64,000 bases of DNA from Turnera subulata (lineage: Eukaryota; Streptophyta; Magnoliopsida; Malpighiales; Passifloraceae): the NCBI GenBank assembly GCA_028386065.3, contig JAKUCV010000176.1, positions 206,938 to 270,937 of the forward strand. Direction: 5' to 3'. A program made the position numbers and the translations under genes. Below the pieces are notes generated by a model. That model saw only the letters and a program-made list of their open reading frames with translations. It was not told the origin of the DNA and ran no database searches. Positions 1 to 11,068 of the stretch are shown here, one piece after another. Numbering within the stretch: position 1 is the first letter of the stretch; the number at the start of each line of letters is the position of its first letter.

Positions 1-507
1 TATGACTTCTCTTCATGGGCATCCAAATCTGATGCTCACCTAGGATCATGCATTTTTTACTCTCTGCTTGTTATCTGGTTCTTGTGTTTGGCTATTAGTT
101 TTGGCATTCTCGGTACCAATCTGTCTATCTGTCACTATTATTAGGTTCTAGTTGTTATCTTTGATATCTGTTGCTGTTGTTTCTGTTATGGCTTCTTCCA
201 TGCCAAACTGTCTGCCCTTGTTGTGCTTTTTGTGATGCCAAAAGGGGGAGAGATTACTAGGTTGTGGGAGAGATTTAGGTTCGGGAGCATGTGGATTTGT
301 GTTTTTCGACATGTTCATTCTCTTTTAATATAATGTGGCTTCTAAATTCTATGTCTTCAATTTATTTTTCTACTCCTTACGCTCTAACCGCTTGAAAGAT
401 GGACAAATTAGAAAAATATTTTATCTAGGAGGAGCATATGTTGAGGGGGAGCATACATTCACATCTCCACATAGTTTAAGGTTTGTCATAATCAAAAAGG
501 GGGAGAA
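1..507 (+). mobile_element. 3' non-coding tail of a SIRE/Maximus-like copia element
   Basis: No coding sequence is recognised. The stretch has the pyrimidine/purine texture of the region between the envelope-like ORF and the 3' LTR of SIRE-type copia elements. It contains the motif ATGCCAAAAGGGGGAGAG near 236-251, a second purine block GTTGAGGGGGAGCA near 440-453, and a perfect polypurine tract AAAAAGGGGGAGA at 494-506 immediately before the LTR. The same series of motifs occurs on the opposite strand at about 3225-3470 in element A, which supports the family assignment. The 5' part of the element lies outside the window. The short ORF at 335-550 crosses the LTR boundary and is not a gene. 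Confidence 0.55.
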
Positions 508-1745
508 TGTGAATCAGTTGATGATTAGGAAGATGCTTAAGGTTAAATAAGTATGCTTAGGCCGAATTAAGTATGATTATTAACATAAGACATGGATTAA
601 ATTGTGACATTGATTATGCTATTATAATATGCCTATAAATACAATTTAATATGTCAATTATTATTAAATAATTAAATGAACTAACTAGGTTTTGATTATG
701 ACAAACCTATACAAACCTCTGTATAGCATCTTGTGCTTCTAACCATGATTTGCAGCTCACACAAGTGCCCCATCCGTGATCAACTCCTTGGAAGAAGAAG
801 TGAATGGGAATGGAGAGTGTGTTAGTGCACATGAGATGTCGCTTTCATCAAAAGATATTCATGTGACTTGATTTGTTTAATCCCTATGGGGAATGGTCAA
901 ACAAACCTAGTACCTACCGATTTTTGGGATTGATTCTGTGATAAAAGCAACCTTAAACAAATCAAAAGGCAGCTGATTTCAGACTTCCTAAGACCAACCT
1001 AGGACTATGCTAAACAATGTCATCAATGGTCAAAAAGCTACAGTCTGATGGGTCTCGTGCCAAAGCGTGAAAGAGACAACAGGGAAGAAGACCGTTGACA
1101 CTCTAGCGCCTCTGGCAATGAAACGGGCTGGAATGAAAGGGACAACTAATAGATCAATTCGAATTGAAATCATCCCTCTTGCCTCTATTTAATGGAAACT
1201 GATTCAAAGAGAAACTTAGAACTGCCATACTAAGATTCTGAGTTAGAGCAAAACCCTACAGTTCTCAAGTGAAACAAAAAGAGAGAGAAAATTTTTTTCA
1301 CTTGTTCACATACTTAGTTAAGCAAGCTTTTTGGGAAAAGCAAAGTACTTTTACTTAGTGATAGCTTCTGCGTTTGATTCTGAGTGATTGTGTAAAAGCA
1401 AAGCTTGGGTGAGCTTTGTGGTGAGTGTTTAGGTTTGAGTTGAGCCTAAAGGAAAAACTTATATTAAAGGCTTTTTGGTTGAACCCGTGAAAAACCAAGG
1501 TTAGTGACGGTTTAGAATTCTCAAGGGGGAATCCTTGAGTAGTGGATGTAGTCCTGCGTGGCGAACCACTATAAATCGTGTGTCTAATTATCTCTAACCC
1601 TTCCTCCTTGTGTGTTGATTAGTTTGTTCATTAGTGTTCTCAAACACAAATCTCAAACACATAAACACTTTGGCAATAGAGACACCAAATCGGGTTTAAT
1701 CCGGAAAGGCTAATTCACCCCCCTTTTAGCCACTTTGGGCCAACA
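508..1745 (+). mobile_element. 3' LTR of SIRE/Maximus-like copia element
   Basis: The LTR starts TGTGAATCAG right after the polypurine tract and ends GGGCCAACA, giving TG...CA ends and about 1,238 bp. A TATA-like CTATAAATACAA lies near 631-642, and CTCTATTTAATGG near 1188-1200 is a better-placed alternative. The last 250 bp (a block around 1535-1580 about the junction of a conserved leader, and the end GGCTAATTCACCCCCC...AGCC) are mirrored on the opposite strand at 2039-2260. The two LTRs are therefore the same family in tail-to-tail orientation. The 5' LTR and its target duplication are outside the window, so age cannot be judged. Confidence 0.7.
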
Positions 1746-2038
1746 TGACCTACTCTTTGAAGAAAAAGATAAAAACTATAATTGTAAAATGGTTAAATGA
1801 GAAATAAACCTAGTTATATTATAAACAAAAAAAAAAAATCTACATGAATTACTAATTTCTTGCAATATAATGCCATTTGGAATCTGGAAAGAAATCCACT
1901 ACGTTATAATAAAATTATAATTATCCTTATGAAAATGTAGGGGAGAATTGAGGAAATAAAAAATTAATATTAACTTTCTAAAGTACAATCATGTTTGATT
2001 AATATTAGTTGAACTATAAATAATGAAGATGTTAAAAC
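1746..2038. repeat. AT-rich dispersed repeat, copy 1 (target of element A)
   Basis: There is no ORF. About 40 bases at 1786-1825 are identical to 21476-21515, and weaker similarity continues to the edge of the LTR at 2039 (compare 21476-21750). Related copies around a TTCTTGCACTATAATGGCC core occur near 20768 and 21765. Element A was inserted into this copy, since the similarity stops exactly where its LTR begins. Confidence 0.6.
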
Positions 2039-3429
2039 TGTAGGCTCAATATGGCTAAGAGGGGGGTGAATTAGCCCCCTTTTTGCCTATTCACTGATTT
2101 GATGCCAAATCTTTCCTTGACTTGGATTTGCAGATTAAGAACACTAATAACCATACAAATGCACACTTAAGTGAGAAGAATTAGAGAGATTGATACAACG
2201 ATTTAGAGTGGTTCGCCACTCAGGGCTACATCCACTACTCAAGAAGTCCACCTTGAGATTTCTAACCTTCACTATATCGTGGCTTTTAAGGGTTCAACCA
2301 TAACCTTTTACAAGCTTTTTTCTATGCTAAGCTCAAACCTATCACTCACCCCAAACCTCCCCGATTTTTTGAATTCCACCTTAGCAAACTAATCCCAAGT
2401 TCCTACTAAGGTGTGTTTGATCTCACAATAAGAATTCTTCAATGACAAAGTCAAGAAGATGTACGATTATGCTCAATACTTTACCCTTATAGATCACACT
2501 CGATTTAGGCTCTTTTGGGGAACTGCAAGTATAACTTAAGTAGTATAATATCAAGACTATATAATGGCAGCTCCAACTTGAGTTCTTCAGTCTTCTTTCA
2601 ATTTTTGGAGGCTGGGGAAAGTGAGAGCCTCATCATCCAACGGCTAGCTGTCACTTTCTGCTACCTCGGGATTTGGAATCGTTGGCGCCAAAACATTCAT
2701 CGCTTCAATTCCCAAAAAGTGGTCTGCACATGCTGAGCCGACACCTAGGTTCGATTCTCCTAGGTTGGACTGAATCGAAATGATCCGTTGAGAGAGATTT
2801 CCAGCCCATTAAATGAACACCTGTAGAGTCGAAAGAAGTAAGTTTGCAATTTTTATGCACATGGGAGCAGCTCCAACATGTGGCTCCAAAACACAAGAAA
2901 GTCAGCACATGCTTAGTAGACTTCTAGGTTTGATGATTCTAGGTTTATCAGATTCGAATCTATCCGTTGTGAAACCTGCCCAGATCTTTAGTCCAACATT
3001 TTCTGAGTTCAGCTAGGCTAGGTAACAGATTTATAGAATGTGGGAGCTCCTTCAACAAGTTGCCCTAAAGTTTCAGAAAATCAGCACAAGTTGGATAGAT
3101 ACCTAGGTTTGATGGTCCTAGGTCTGGGCTAAATCGAGATGGATCTTTCTAACTCCTGTCCAGACCAATAAAAAATATTTCCTAAGTTGAATCATGCTAG
3201 ATTTTTGGTTTATAGGGTATAGGAGCTCCCCCTCAATCTATGACACTTCCCCTTAATCTATGCTCCTCATATCTTAAAGATTATTCCAACATAAGCACTA
3301 ATCATTAGGGGAACAGAGATAAGCTAGAGTGATAATAAATCAATCAATATCAATAAGCATAATCATCCATAGTATAAGCATAAGTTGATATCGAAACAAT
3401 CATCCATCATTGTGTGTTTTTCACACACA
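2039..3429 (-). mobile_element. 3' LTR of element A (SIRE/Maximus-like copia)
   Basis: Read on the minus strand the LTR ends CTTAGCCATATTGAGCCTACA, homologous to the end of the LTR at 508-1745. The block at 2196-2260 is the complement of 1535-1580. The end at 2039 is firm. The start is not. A purine tract AAAAAGGGGAGA at 3438-3450 followed by TGTGTG puts it at 3429, but GATTGAGGGGGAGC at 3225-3240 would put it near 3225. The U3 part carries three degenerate 179-bp tandem units (separate entry). The short ORFs at 2515-3016 fall in these repeats and are not genes. Confidence 0.6.
2726..3262. repeat. Three degenerate 179-bp tandem repeats in U3 of LTR A
   Basis: Units start at 2726, 2905 and 3084, each with GCACA(T/A)G. 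Each is followed by a CTAGGTT(T/C)GAT...CTAGG(T/A)T segment and then a GA(A)TC(G/T)A(A/G)AT..ATC(C/T) segment. The spacing is exactly 179 bases twice, although the units are clearly diverged. Tandem U3 repeats are usual sites of enhancer or transcription-factor binding in plant LTRs; that role is inferred here. Confidence 0.6.
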
Positions 3430-3739
3430 CTCTACTTTTCTCCCCTTTTTGGGATCCCAAAAAATGAGTATAAGGGAGGAAAAGATCATTATCCTGCAGA
3501 AAGATCAACCAATATAGCATAGCAAGATTATAGAGCAACATAGATATAGAAATAAAAGCAGTTCTACAGATAGCCAAACGATCTGGCATCAGCAGTGCCA
3601 GAACGAATACAAAACCATAATATCAAGAAACATTCAAAATAACCAAACTAAAGCATAAACAGAATCAAAACATGATGCAAGTAGTGTTCAAAAATGAAAA
3701 TGCATAAAGCTAAGGAGGACATCAGATCTAATAGGAAGG

Positions 3740-4933
3740 TCACTCAGTGGTCTCAGTATCATCAGTTGCATCATTATAGGAATTGGAGGCGGAAAACCAA
3801 TTCGTGTTTGGAGCAAAGTGCTTCGCTGACAGGTTTAACTGCGCCTTTTTCATCTTCATAACCTTAGAAACCATGCCCTTTAATTCCAGAATATCATCCC
3901 TGACATCCTTGACCTCTTCTGCCAAAGCCTCTATTCTCGCATCCTTAAAAGAACTCGGCTGTGTCACATAAAACAACCTTTACTTGTTTTTCTTAATATG
4001 CATGCGTAAAAGAGTGGCAGTACTTATGGCCTCTGACCTGATAGGGAGATGAGCACTTGTTGGCATCACATTCTCCTTTTGAGCAATAAGAGTGACTAAG
4101 TGACCATATGCCCTTCCCGAGTTTTCCCTCATGTGATGGAAGATGGTATAAGCATAATCAACCGGGCTGTTGCTCAATAAACATCCAAACAGGCACATAT
4201 CATATATCTTCAAATCAGCTAGGTGGCCATAGCGAGGAGTGAGGACACGAGTAATGAATTACAAGAGGACGCGGTGATTTGGAGACAGATCCTTATACTT
4301 TGCAAGCTTGGTTGCCTTTCCAAAACGCAATCTCCTCTGCTAAAAAACATTGGGTGTGTGAGGAATTGGACTGCTAACACTTGAAGCTGTGTTATAATAT
4401 TTGACTCTAGCAGCTTTGCCCTTAGGAAGGTTGTGCAAGTCACGGATTGAGTCAGGAGTGACATAAACGGATTGGCCGCAAATAAAACTGTGAACTCCAA
4501 CAGTGTGACCATTGTTGTCTGCTTTATGAATCATGTTAGAGTAGAAATCCTCAACCAAATTTTCATATGCAGGCACATTAATGAGGGCTAAGTCCATTAA
4601 TTGAGACCTTTCAACAATTTGAAGTAGCCCTGAACCCTTCATATCATCAAAGTGCACAATAGTAATATTAAGGAATTTGAAATCAGTACCTATGATTGTT
4701 GGTGCTTCTTTGATCTCTGCATTCTTTGAAGATCCTACTGCAGTGTGGCAAGATTTCTTGTGCTTTTTGGTGACATTCCCTTTCTTGCTCAATCGAATGA
4801 TGGGTGGCTCTTCTTCTTCCTCTTCTCCAACCTCGTCATCTTCTTGAGGTTCAGATGTGGGAATTTCATCATGTGAATACCCGACCCAAAATTGATTTGG
4901 CGTATTAAACACCTTCTTCTTAACCGTCATCCA
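3740..4933 (-). pseudogene. Envelope-like / plant transposon protein ORF of element A, C-terminal part
   Basis: Reading 4930 to 3740 on the minus strand, a 196-residue frame is followed by shifted frames at 4213-3980 and 3976-3740. The first frame has a run of Glu residues, a basic stretch, and a segment (about residues 110-180) resembling the 'putative plant transposon protein' (Transposase_32-type) domain: FYSNMIH..., then VRG-like ICGQSVYVTPDSI. The next frame continues that domain with LFGCLLSNSPVDYAYTIFHH. The last frame has a heptad-like coiled-coil segment (EALAEEVKDVRDDILELKGM). SIRE/Maximus elements carry such an extra ORF between pol and the 3' LTR, and this one is in that position. 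Frameshifts and a stop near 4340 break it. The family assignment is from remembered domain features. Confidence 0.5.
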
Positions 4934-6644
4934 TGTCTTTGGGAGTCACCACTTGAATTTTATTAAAGGGGCAAAATTCAAGGAAAAACCTTCCTTAGGC
5001 AACCGATGACTCCATATGGCAACCGATTAACGAAACAAATACATGGACCCGGGGGTTTGTCACAGATAGGAAGGTGTTAGGCACCCATCCATATTGGGGC
5101 GAGGTCATGTGCAATCAAAGATCAATACATTCCATGTACAAATAACACAAAACAGAAAAATAAAACAAAATTAAAGAACAAAACAAAAAATAAATAAATA
5201 ATTGGGCTTGGGTTTCCACCATAAGAAACTCCCTACGTACCCCCTGGTAATGGGATCAACGCTCACGTAGTTCTTACATGCATCATATACAATCACGTCA
5301 TTAGCATCATCACGTCACAGCAACAATTAACCAATAAGATCCGGACGATTTACCTTTTCAAGCCCTCTTCTTGCTCTTACTTGCTTACCACTTCTAAGCA
5401 GAATTTCGGTAGAACTTCAACAGGGAATTCAGTATAGAAGGAGTACGAACTGGTGTCTGGCTTGAACAACAAAGTTTTAGTGCTACTTCTGAGCTTTTTT
5501 AGGACACTAACATCGTAGCAAACTGACGTCTACAGCTCTAGATATCACCGAAATACTGAGACTGCCTCGATCGGAACCTTCCTTTCGGGTTTAGCACTTT
5601 TCCTCCACCGTTTGGCTCGAATCTGCCTCCTTCTTCTTCTCTTCTTGATCTCCTGCTACTACTGGCTCCTTGCTACTCCTCTCCACAAAATTCCACCAGA
5701 ACTTTGACCCTTGAAAGGGTTCCTAAGCTTCTAATTATAGAGTTTTTTCAAGCACCTAGCTTATATGAGTATAGAGAGAAAAGGGAGAGAATTGGTGAGA
5801 TTCGAGGGTGAATGGGGGTCCTATTTATAGTGCTCAGGGGGTCTGAACGTGGTGTTGATCTAAGGGTCAAAATTGAAACCCTAGATCCAACGGTAAATAC
5901 CCTGGATCAAGCAAAAAGGAAAAGATCGGAAAACTGCCAAAACAGGGAGCGATGCCCGCCAAGCACCGGCGGTCATTTCTACAAGCCTGCCAGGTGCGGG
6001 CGGTCATGTCGCCATGTCCGCCGGCACCTGTTTCCTTTCGCGTTCTTTCCTTTCCGATTCCAATCCTCATTACTCTGGCCCAGCTTGATTCCCACGCCCT
6101 TCCTAAATGGTTTTTCATCTGTTTTAAGCTCCAAAAATCATCCTAACTTGCAGCCTACCCACTTCCCTTTTCCTGATTAAGTTTTCCTCCTCCTCACTCC
6201 ACTCCAAATACTATAAACACAAAAAACAAATATAGAAATAATTTAATCTGAATTGATGGACAAAATTCAGACTACAAGGCCTCTGAATTGAGTGTTTTTG
6301 GTGGGCCAACATTGCTGTAGGATCCATACTTAATTGGTCCAGACTCTTAATCATTTATATACCAAAAATCATCTCAATTGGGTCCAAAAATAATTAAAAG
6401 ACATAAAACAATTAAATACTCACATTTTATTAATTTCAACCCTTTAAATACACTAAACTCAGAATTAAATCATCTCAATAATTCCAAGTTAAATGTACCA
6501 AACATTCTGAATTAATAAAATATTAATACTCTATTGAATTACAAACATATTTCACCTAAGAATCGAATCATCTCATCAATCCATAGACAATGACATATTC
6601 ATAATTCAATAAAATATCAGTGGATCAAATTTGGGGTGTTCACA
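4934..6644 (-). mobile_element. Solo-LTR-like insertion splitting the envelope-like ORF
   Basis: This 1.71-kb block interrupts the minus-strand ORF: the acidic linker at 6650-6730 and the frame starting at 4930 lie on its two sides. On the minus strand it begins TGTGAACACCCC and ends ...GACTCCCAAAGACA, so TG...CA ends are present. A TATA-like CACTATAAATAGGAC lies at 5820-5834 on the minus strand, in a promoter-like position. A GC-rich patch (5940-6030) and a conserved-looking GGAAGGTGTTAGGCACCC at 5079-5096 are seen. I recall the latter motif from Tat/Ogre-type LTRs, but that is memory only. Flanking GATG/GATG (minus strand) may be a 4-5 bp target duplication. Two overlapping ORFs at 5812-6180 are chance frames. 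Confidence 0.5.
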
Positions 6645-7451
6645 CATCATCATCAGCTTGATTGTCTACAGGAGGAATCTCTTCCCTACCCTCATCTGAG
6701 CTGTCCTCTGACGAGTCAACCTCATATACCACTTTTTCATTTCCTTTTCTAGAAGCTGGAGGTCGCATTCGTTGAGCAGCAGTGGTCTCTCTCAAGATCC
6801 ATTTCGGCATCGCTGATGCATATGCTTCGTCCTTATAGAGAGTGGAGGTGGTGCTTTAGTCTTTGTAGGAGGCTCGGTTGTAGGTGTCTTTGCCGGTGAA
6901 GACATATCCTTAGCTCGAGCAGCCTTCTCTAAATCAGCTCTGTGGGATGGCCGCTCAATCATGGTAAGCTTTTTGGCTGTCTCCTTAGTGCGATGTTTTC
7001 TGGAAGGAGTATTTCTTCTAGATAGAAAATTTCACAGAAAGGGGAACATCATCCTTGAAGACGGTCTTCTCAGAGGAGTGAGTCTTCTCCATAGTTTCTC
7101 AATCAGCCAAGGCAGCAAGAAAGCCTTTAGGAGGATTGGATGACCACGATTCTCCTTCAATTCTCTCAAAACTCGGTCTACCAAGTGCGGGGGTAGAGCT
7201 TCCTCAACCATGAGTTTTCTCTTTGCTTCAAAAGTCCCAATGGGATCTTCTACTTCCTTGGGCATCATGTACTTGTTCATGATACTGTTGAAGCTTGCAA
7301 TGATCTCTGCCACTGAGTTTTCATCAACAGCTGGAGGAGGATTGTGAGGATCTTCTGGATTTTCCACATGTACGGGGTTGCCTTGCGGTGCATCTTGGTT
7401 TTCTTGCTGATCACTGGGGATTGCAGGTGGATCCGGCACCGATGCTGCCAT
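6645..7451 (-). pseudogene. Envelope-like ORF of element A, N-terminal part
   Basis: The minus-strand frame starts with MAASVPDPPAIPSDQQ at 7451 and runs 139 residues, Pro/Asn/Glu rich, before losing frame near 7080. A second readable stretch at 6730-6650 is strongly acidic (EVDSSEDSSDEGREE). It then runs directly into the solo-LTR-like insert. The low-complexity acidic and proline-rich composition fits the N-terminal half of SIRE-type extra ORFs. No catalytic motif is visible. It is broken by a frameshift and the insertion. Function is unknown; the element context gives the only clue. Confidence 0.45.
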
Positions 7452-8428
7452 ATCGATTGAAGACTGATAGACTCTCGTCTTCTATGGTGGTTGTGGCTTG
7501 TGAGAGCTTGAATTGGGTTCTTTGGTGTTTGGGGTAGAGAGTGTTTTTCTTTATGTGGTTTTTGTAGTGGAGGTAAGTGAAGAGTATTTTGAGTGAAGAT
7601 CAGTTAAGGGTTTAACTCTAACCCGAGCTCTAGGCTTCCTCCCTTTTTGAGCAATTTTAGAGTTAATGCCCACTTTCCTCATGATTAATGGATAATGATG
7701 GAAAGTTGCAGTTACCAAGTAGAAGTGGGATAAAATGTGTCATTGAGTGGGTGGGTAAATAAGGTGAGTGGATTAAAGTAAATGACTAATGGGTTTTGTT
7801 TCTGGTTAATGGAAGGTAGAAGAACTCGGCTGGTAAAAGAAGTTACCCACGCATGAACTTCTTTTTCTGACAGTTGCCCTGGTTTTATATTTCACTCAAC
7901 CTCAGCATGCGTCTCCTCTTGCTTCTCTCTTCAGCGTTTTTCGGCTTCCATTCTCTTTCCATTTAGCTTTTCATTGATTTTTATAAAATCAATTTACAGT
8001 TTGCACTCCCCAAAACATGCTGCTCCTTTTCGTTTACACAAAAGCATATCATTGAAAATTCGGGGAGATACTATAATTGTCTTCAACCATCCTAGTTACA
8101 CTCCTTTTTGTTTTTGTTTCTTTCCACTTTTGGATTCACCAACTGAACCAATTATACACACTTGTAAGCAGCAATTAATTCAACCAAATTAATTCTCGTC
8201 CAGTTGACCATTTTACAATTTTCTAAAGCTGAACCTTGACCAGCTGTCACTTGCATCTCTTAGGAATTATCTCTTCTTTTCTCCATTCTTAGGCATATTT
8301 CAGAAGTCATAGCATATGCCAGAACCAAATCAGAATCGCAATCAGTTTTCCATCTCTTCTTCTTCCTCTTTTCAGCAAACCCGATGAAGTACCACATGAG
8401 CCTTCTCTTTGACATATCATCACAACCC
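7452..8428 (-). other. Non-coding spacer of element A
   Basis: This lies between the start of the envelope-like ORF and the left end of copia element C. There is no supported ORF. On the minus strand, 8428-8340 begins with AAGAGAAGGCTCATGTGG and looks like decayed coding or leader sequence. I interpret it as the pol-to-env spacer of element A, displaced from its pol remnant at 19806-20640 by the C/B insertions. Confidence 0.35.
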
Positions 8429-8601
8429 TGATAAGGATAAGAGTCTTCGCCAGAGTTAGTTAGGATTATTTCCCTTTGGGATTCCTATTGTATACTTGAC
8501 TTTTATATCCGTAAGTAGTTGAGTTTATCTGTAACTGATGCATTACTAAGTATTAATACAACAGACGGTAATCAGTGTAGGTATTCTGATTACTCTTCCT
8601 T
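8429..8601 (+). mobile_element. Probable 5' LTR of Ale/Retrofit-type copia element C
   Basis: A short region begins TGATAAGGATAAG and ends just before a primer-binding-like site. It contains the TTAGTTAGGATTA...TATTAATACAACAG block typical of the short (about 150-300 bp) LTRs of Ale-type copia elements. No matching 3' LTR is found at the other end of C, so the boundaries rest only on the PBS and on the position of gag. Confidence 0.4.
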
Positions 8602-8616
8602 TATGGTAGCGGAGCA
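8602..8616 (+). other. Primer-binding site of element C (initiator Met tRNA type)
   Basis: ATGGTAGCGGAGCAGG resembles the usual copia PBS TGGTATCAGAGC, complementary to initiator tRNA-Met, with two differences. It sits about 35 bases upstream of the gag start at 8642. Confidence 0.45.
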
Positions 8617-8641
8617 GGTTACTATCTTGTGAGCGTGCTAC

Positions 8642-9742
8642 ATGACAACTCTCTCTTATTCTTCTAGCCAAATAGTGTCGTCTTCTTCTTCTAGCCAAAC
8701 AGTGTCGTCTTCTTCTTCTAGTGCCATATCCTCTCCCAGAGCTAATCAACACACTGTCACCATGTCTTCTTCTTTCTCTTCCACTGCGTCTACTCTCTTA
8801 AGCATGAACATTAAACATCACGTTCCTGAAACCTTGGATTTTACAAACTATTTGGTGTGGTAAAGTTTGATGTATACTTTTTTTTACTGCCATCAAGTTG
8901 TGGGACATATCGATGGTTCTTCTGAAGTTCCTGCTGTTACTCTCCCTGATCAGTCTGGTCAGAAAATCTCTAACCCTCTTCATGTTTCTTGGCAGCAGGT
9001 TGATAGTTCTATTGTGTCTTGGATCTTTGCTACTGTTAGCTCAGAAATTCTTCAACATATCATTGGTCCAGGTGTTGTTTAGACTGCTAGATAGGTCTTG
9101 TTAGCTGTTGAAACTTTGTTTCATGATCATGTTAGTGCTAGGTATATGGAGTATCGTTTTGCTTTTACTCAGGCTAAAAAAGAGTCTCGTTCTATATCTT
9201 CTTATCTTCAATATGTTCGCAATCTAGCTGAATGTCTTGATGCTATAGGTCGCACTATTTCTGAGGATGTTCTAGTTATGCAGGTTCTAGATGGTTTGCC
9301 TAGTGAATACTCTGATATAGTCACGGTAATGACTTCTAAGCATCCTCTTCCTTCTTTTCTTCAGTTGAGGTCTTATCTTCCTGCCCAAGAGTCTCGCTTA
9401 GAGAAACATCGCGTTGTTCCTGTTGCTTCCAATTCTGCTAATGCTCTTTTTGCTCAATCTAAAGGCCGTGGCCAGCGTCATGGTTACCCCAACAATTCTG
9501 AGCGCCAGGGACTTCACCACAATTATCATCACAATTCTTTCAATAATTATCAAAAAAAAATTTCCCAACATTTTCCTCCTAATAATCGCGGGAATCAGGG
9601 CTGTGGTGGACGGTTTTTTTTCCATGGTGGTTTCAATAATTCTGGCCCTCGTTGTTCTTTCTCTGATAATAGTGGTCCTCGTCCTCAATCTTCTTCTTTT
9701 CGGCCTTCCTCGTCTGTGTTGGGACCTGGTCCAGTTCTGTGT
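8642..9742 (+). pseudogene. gag of Ale/Retrofit-type copia element C (interrupted)
   Basis: The start at 8642 gives a Ser-rich N-terminus, then the typical motif NIKHHVPETLDFTNYLVW, ending at a stop at 8861. Shifted frames continue with CHQVVGHIDGSSEVP, and the frame at 9098-9745 holds the UBN2/Retrotran_gag core (FTQAKKESRSISSYLQYVR, VLDGLPSEYSDIV). A Gly/Asn/Arg-rich tail follows up to GPGPVLC. That final Cys is the first cysteine of a CCHC zinc knuckle whose remainder (QLCDGLHHTAKTC) lies at 17305 onward, on the far side of element B. Gag would form the virus-like particle in the cytoplasm. Stops and frameshifts make it non-functional. Confidence 0.75.
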
Positions 9743-11055
9743 TGATAGCTCCCCGCAAGTATACGGGGTTGTTGTAGTACCAAGGTCGTCTCACAGGGAT
9801 CTTTGTTAAGTACTATCTAACCAAGCAATTTATGATTATCTAGAAAAATAAATAATGTTGAGGGATTGATGATTAAAACGAAAACTAAAGCAATTAATAA
9901 GGAGATTAAACTGATTAATATAAAGCATCTAAGACTTCGGGGAATTCCTTGCCAATATTTCCATACAATTAAGCTACACATAAGTAGGCCATGTACTGTC
10001 ACCATATAGCTAGCCTATGTTGAATCTATGAATTAAATTCTGAAATTAAACNNNNNNNNNNNNNNNNNNNNNNNNNNNNNNNNNNNNNNNNNNNNNNNNN
10101 NNNNNNNNNNNNNNNNNNNNNNNNNNNNNNNNNNNNNNNNNNNNNNNNNNNNNNNNNNNNNNNNNNNNNNNNNNNNNNNNNNNNNNNNNNNNNNNNNNNN
10201 NNNNNNNNNNNNNNNNNNNNNNNNNNNNNNNNNNNNNNNNNNNNNNNNNNNNNNNNNNNNNNNNNNNNNNNNNNNNNNNNNNNNNNNNNNNNNNNNNNNN
10301 NNNNNNNNNNNNNNNNNNNNNNNNNNNNNNNNNNNNNNNNNNNNNNNNNNNNNNNNNNNNNNNNNNNNNNNNNNNNNNNNNNNNNNNNNNNNNNNNNNNN
10401 NNNNNNNNNNNNNNNNNNNNNNNNNNNNNNNNNNNNNNNNNNNNNNNNNNNNNNNNNNNNNNNNNNNNNNNNNNNNNNNNNNNNNNNNNNNNNNNNNNNN
10501 NNNNNNNNNNNNNNNNNNNNNNNNNNNNNNNNNNNNNNNNNNNNNNNNNNNNNNNNNNNNNNNNNNNNNNNNNNNNNNNNNNNNNNNNNNNNNNNNNNNN
10601 NNNNNNNNNNNNNNNNNNNNNNNNNNNNNNNNNNNNNNNNNNNNNNNNNNNNNNNNNNNNNNNNNNNNNNNNNNNNNNNNNNNNNNNNNNNNNNNNNNNN
10701 NNNNNNNNNNNNNNNNNNNNNNNNNNNNNNNNNNNNNNNNNNNNNNNNNNNNNNNNNNNNNNNNNNNNNNNNNNNNATCAAAAGAGGCTTTGCTTGGTCT
10801 TGTCACATGTACACAAGCTGCTTATGTTGAAACTGCTTACACAGGCAGCCTATGCTGGAACTGCCCTTTTCATCCGGAAAATCCAACTTTTATTTTTAAA
10901 TTCTATAAAAACATAAAAATCTGAAGAAAAGGTATTATATAGGTGAAAGGGAGAAAAGTACTAAAAATAAGATGGAATAGTACGATGAATAATATTTTGC
11001 AAGCTAAAAACTATTGAAAAGACATGTGAAAAGACTGCAAATTGTGCACTCATCA
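9743..11055 (-). repeat. 3' LTR of element B (contains assembly gap)
   Basis: The 309 bases before the gap and 279 bases after it match the right-hand LTR with only three differences. The N run replaces the middle. If the two LTRs are equal in length, 1,256 bases belong where 725 N are given. The ORF at 9817-10005 is repeated identically in the other LTR and is not a gene. Confidence 0.85.
10052..10776. other. Assembly gap (725 N)
   Basis: A run of N lies inside the left LTR of element B. Translations across it are meaningless. Comparison with 15765-17020 in the sister LTR suggests the true missing length is near 1,256 bases. Confidence 0.95.
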
Positions 11056-11068
11056 CCACCCCAAACTT
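11056..11068 (-). other. Polypurine tract of element B
   Basis: On the minus strand TTTGGGGTGG directly precedes the LTR start TGATGAGT. This is the expected second-strand primer position for a gypsy element in this orientation. Confidence 0.55.

Noticed and set aside
9817..10005. Identical 62-aa minus-strand ORFs at 9817-10005 and 15530-15718
   Set aside because: Both lie at the same position in the two LTRs of element B; identity comes from the LTR pair, not from a gene family.
10026..10806. Long minus-strand ORFs of 251 and 257 codons
   Set aside because: They are translations of the N run.
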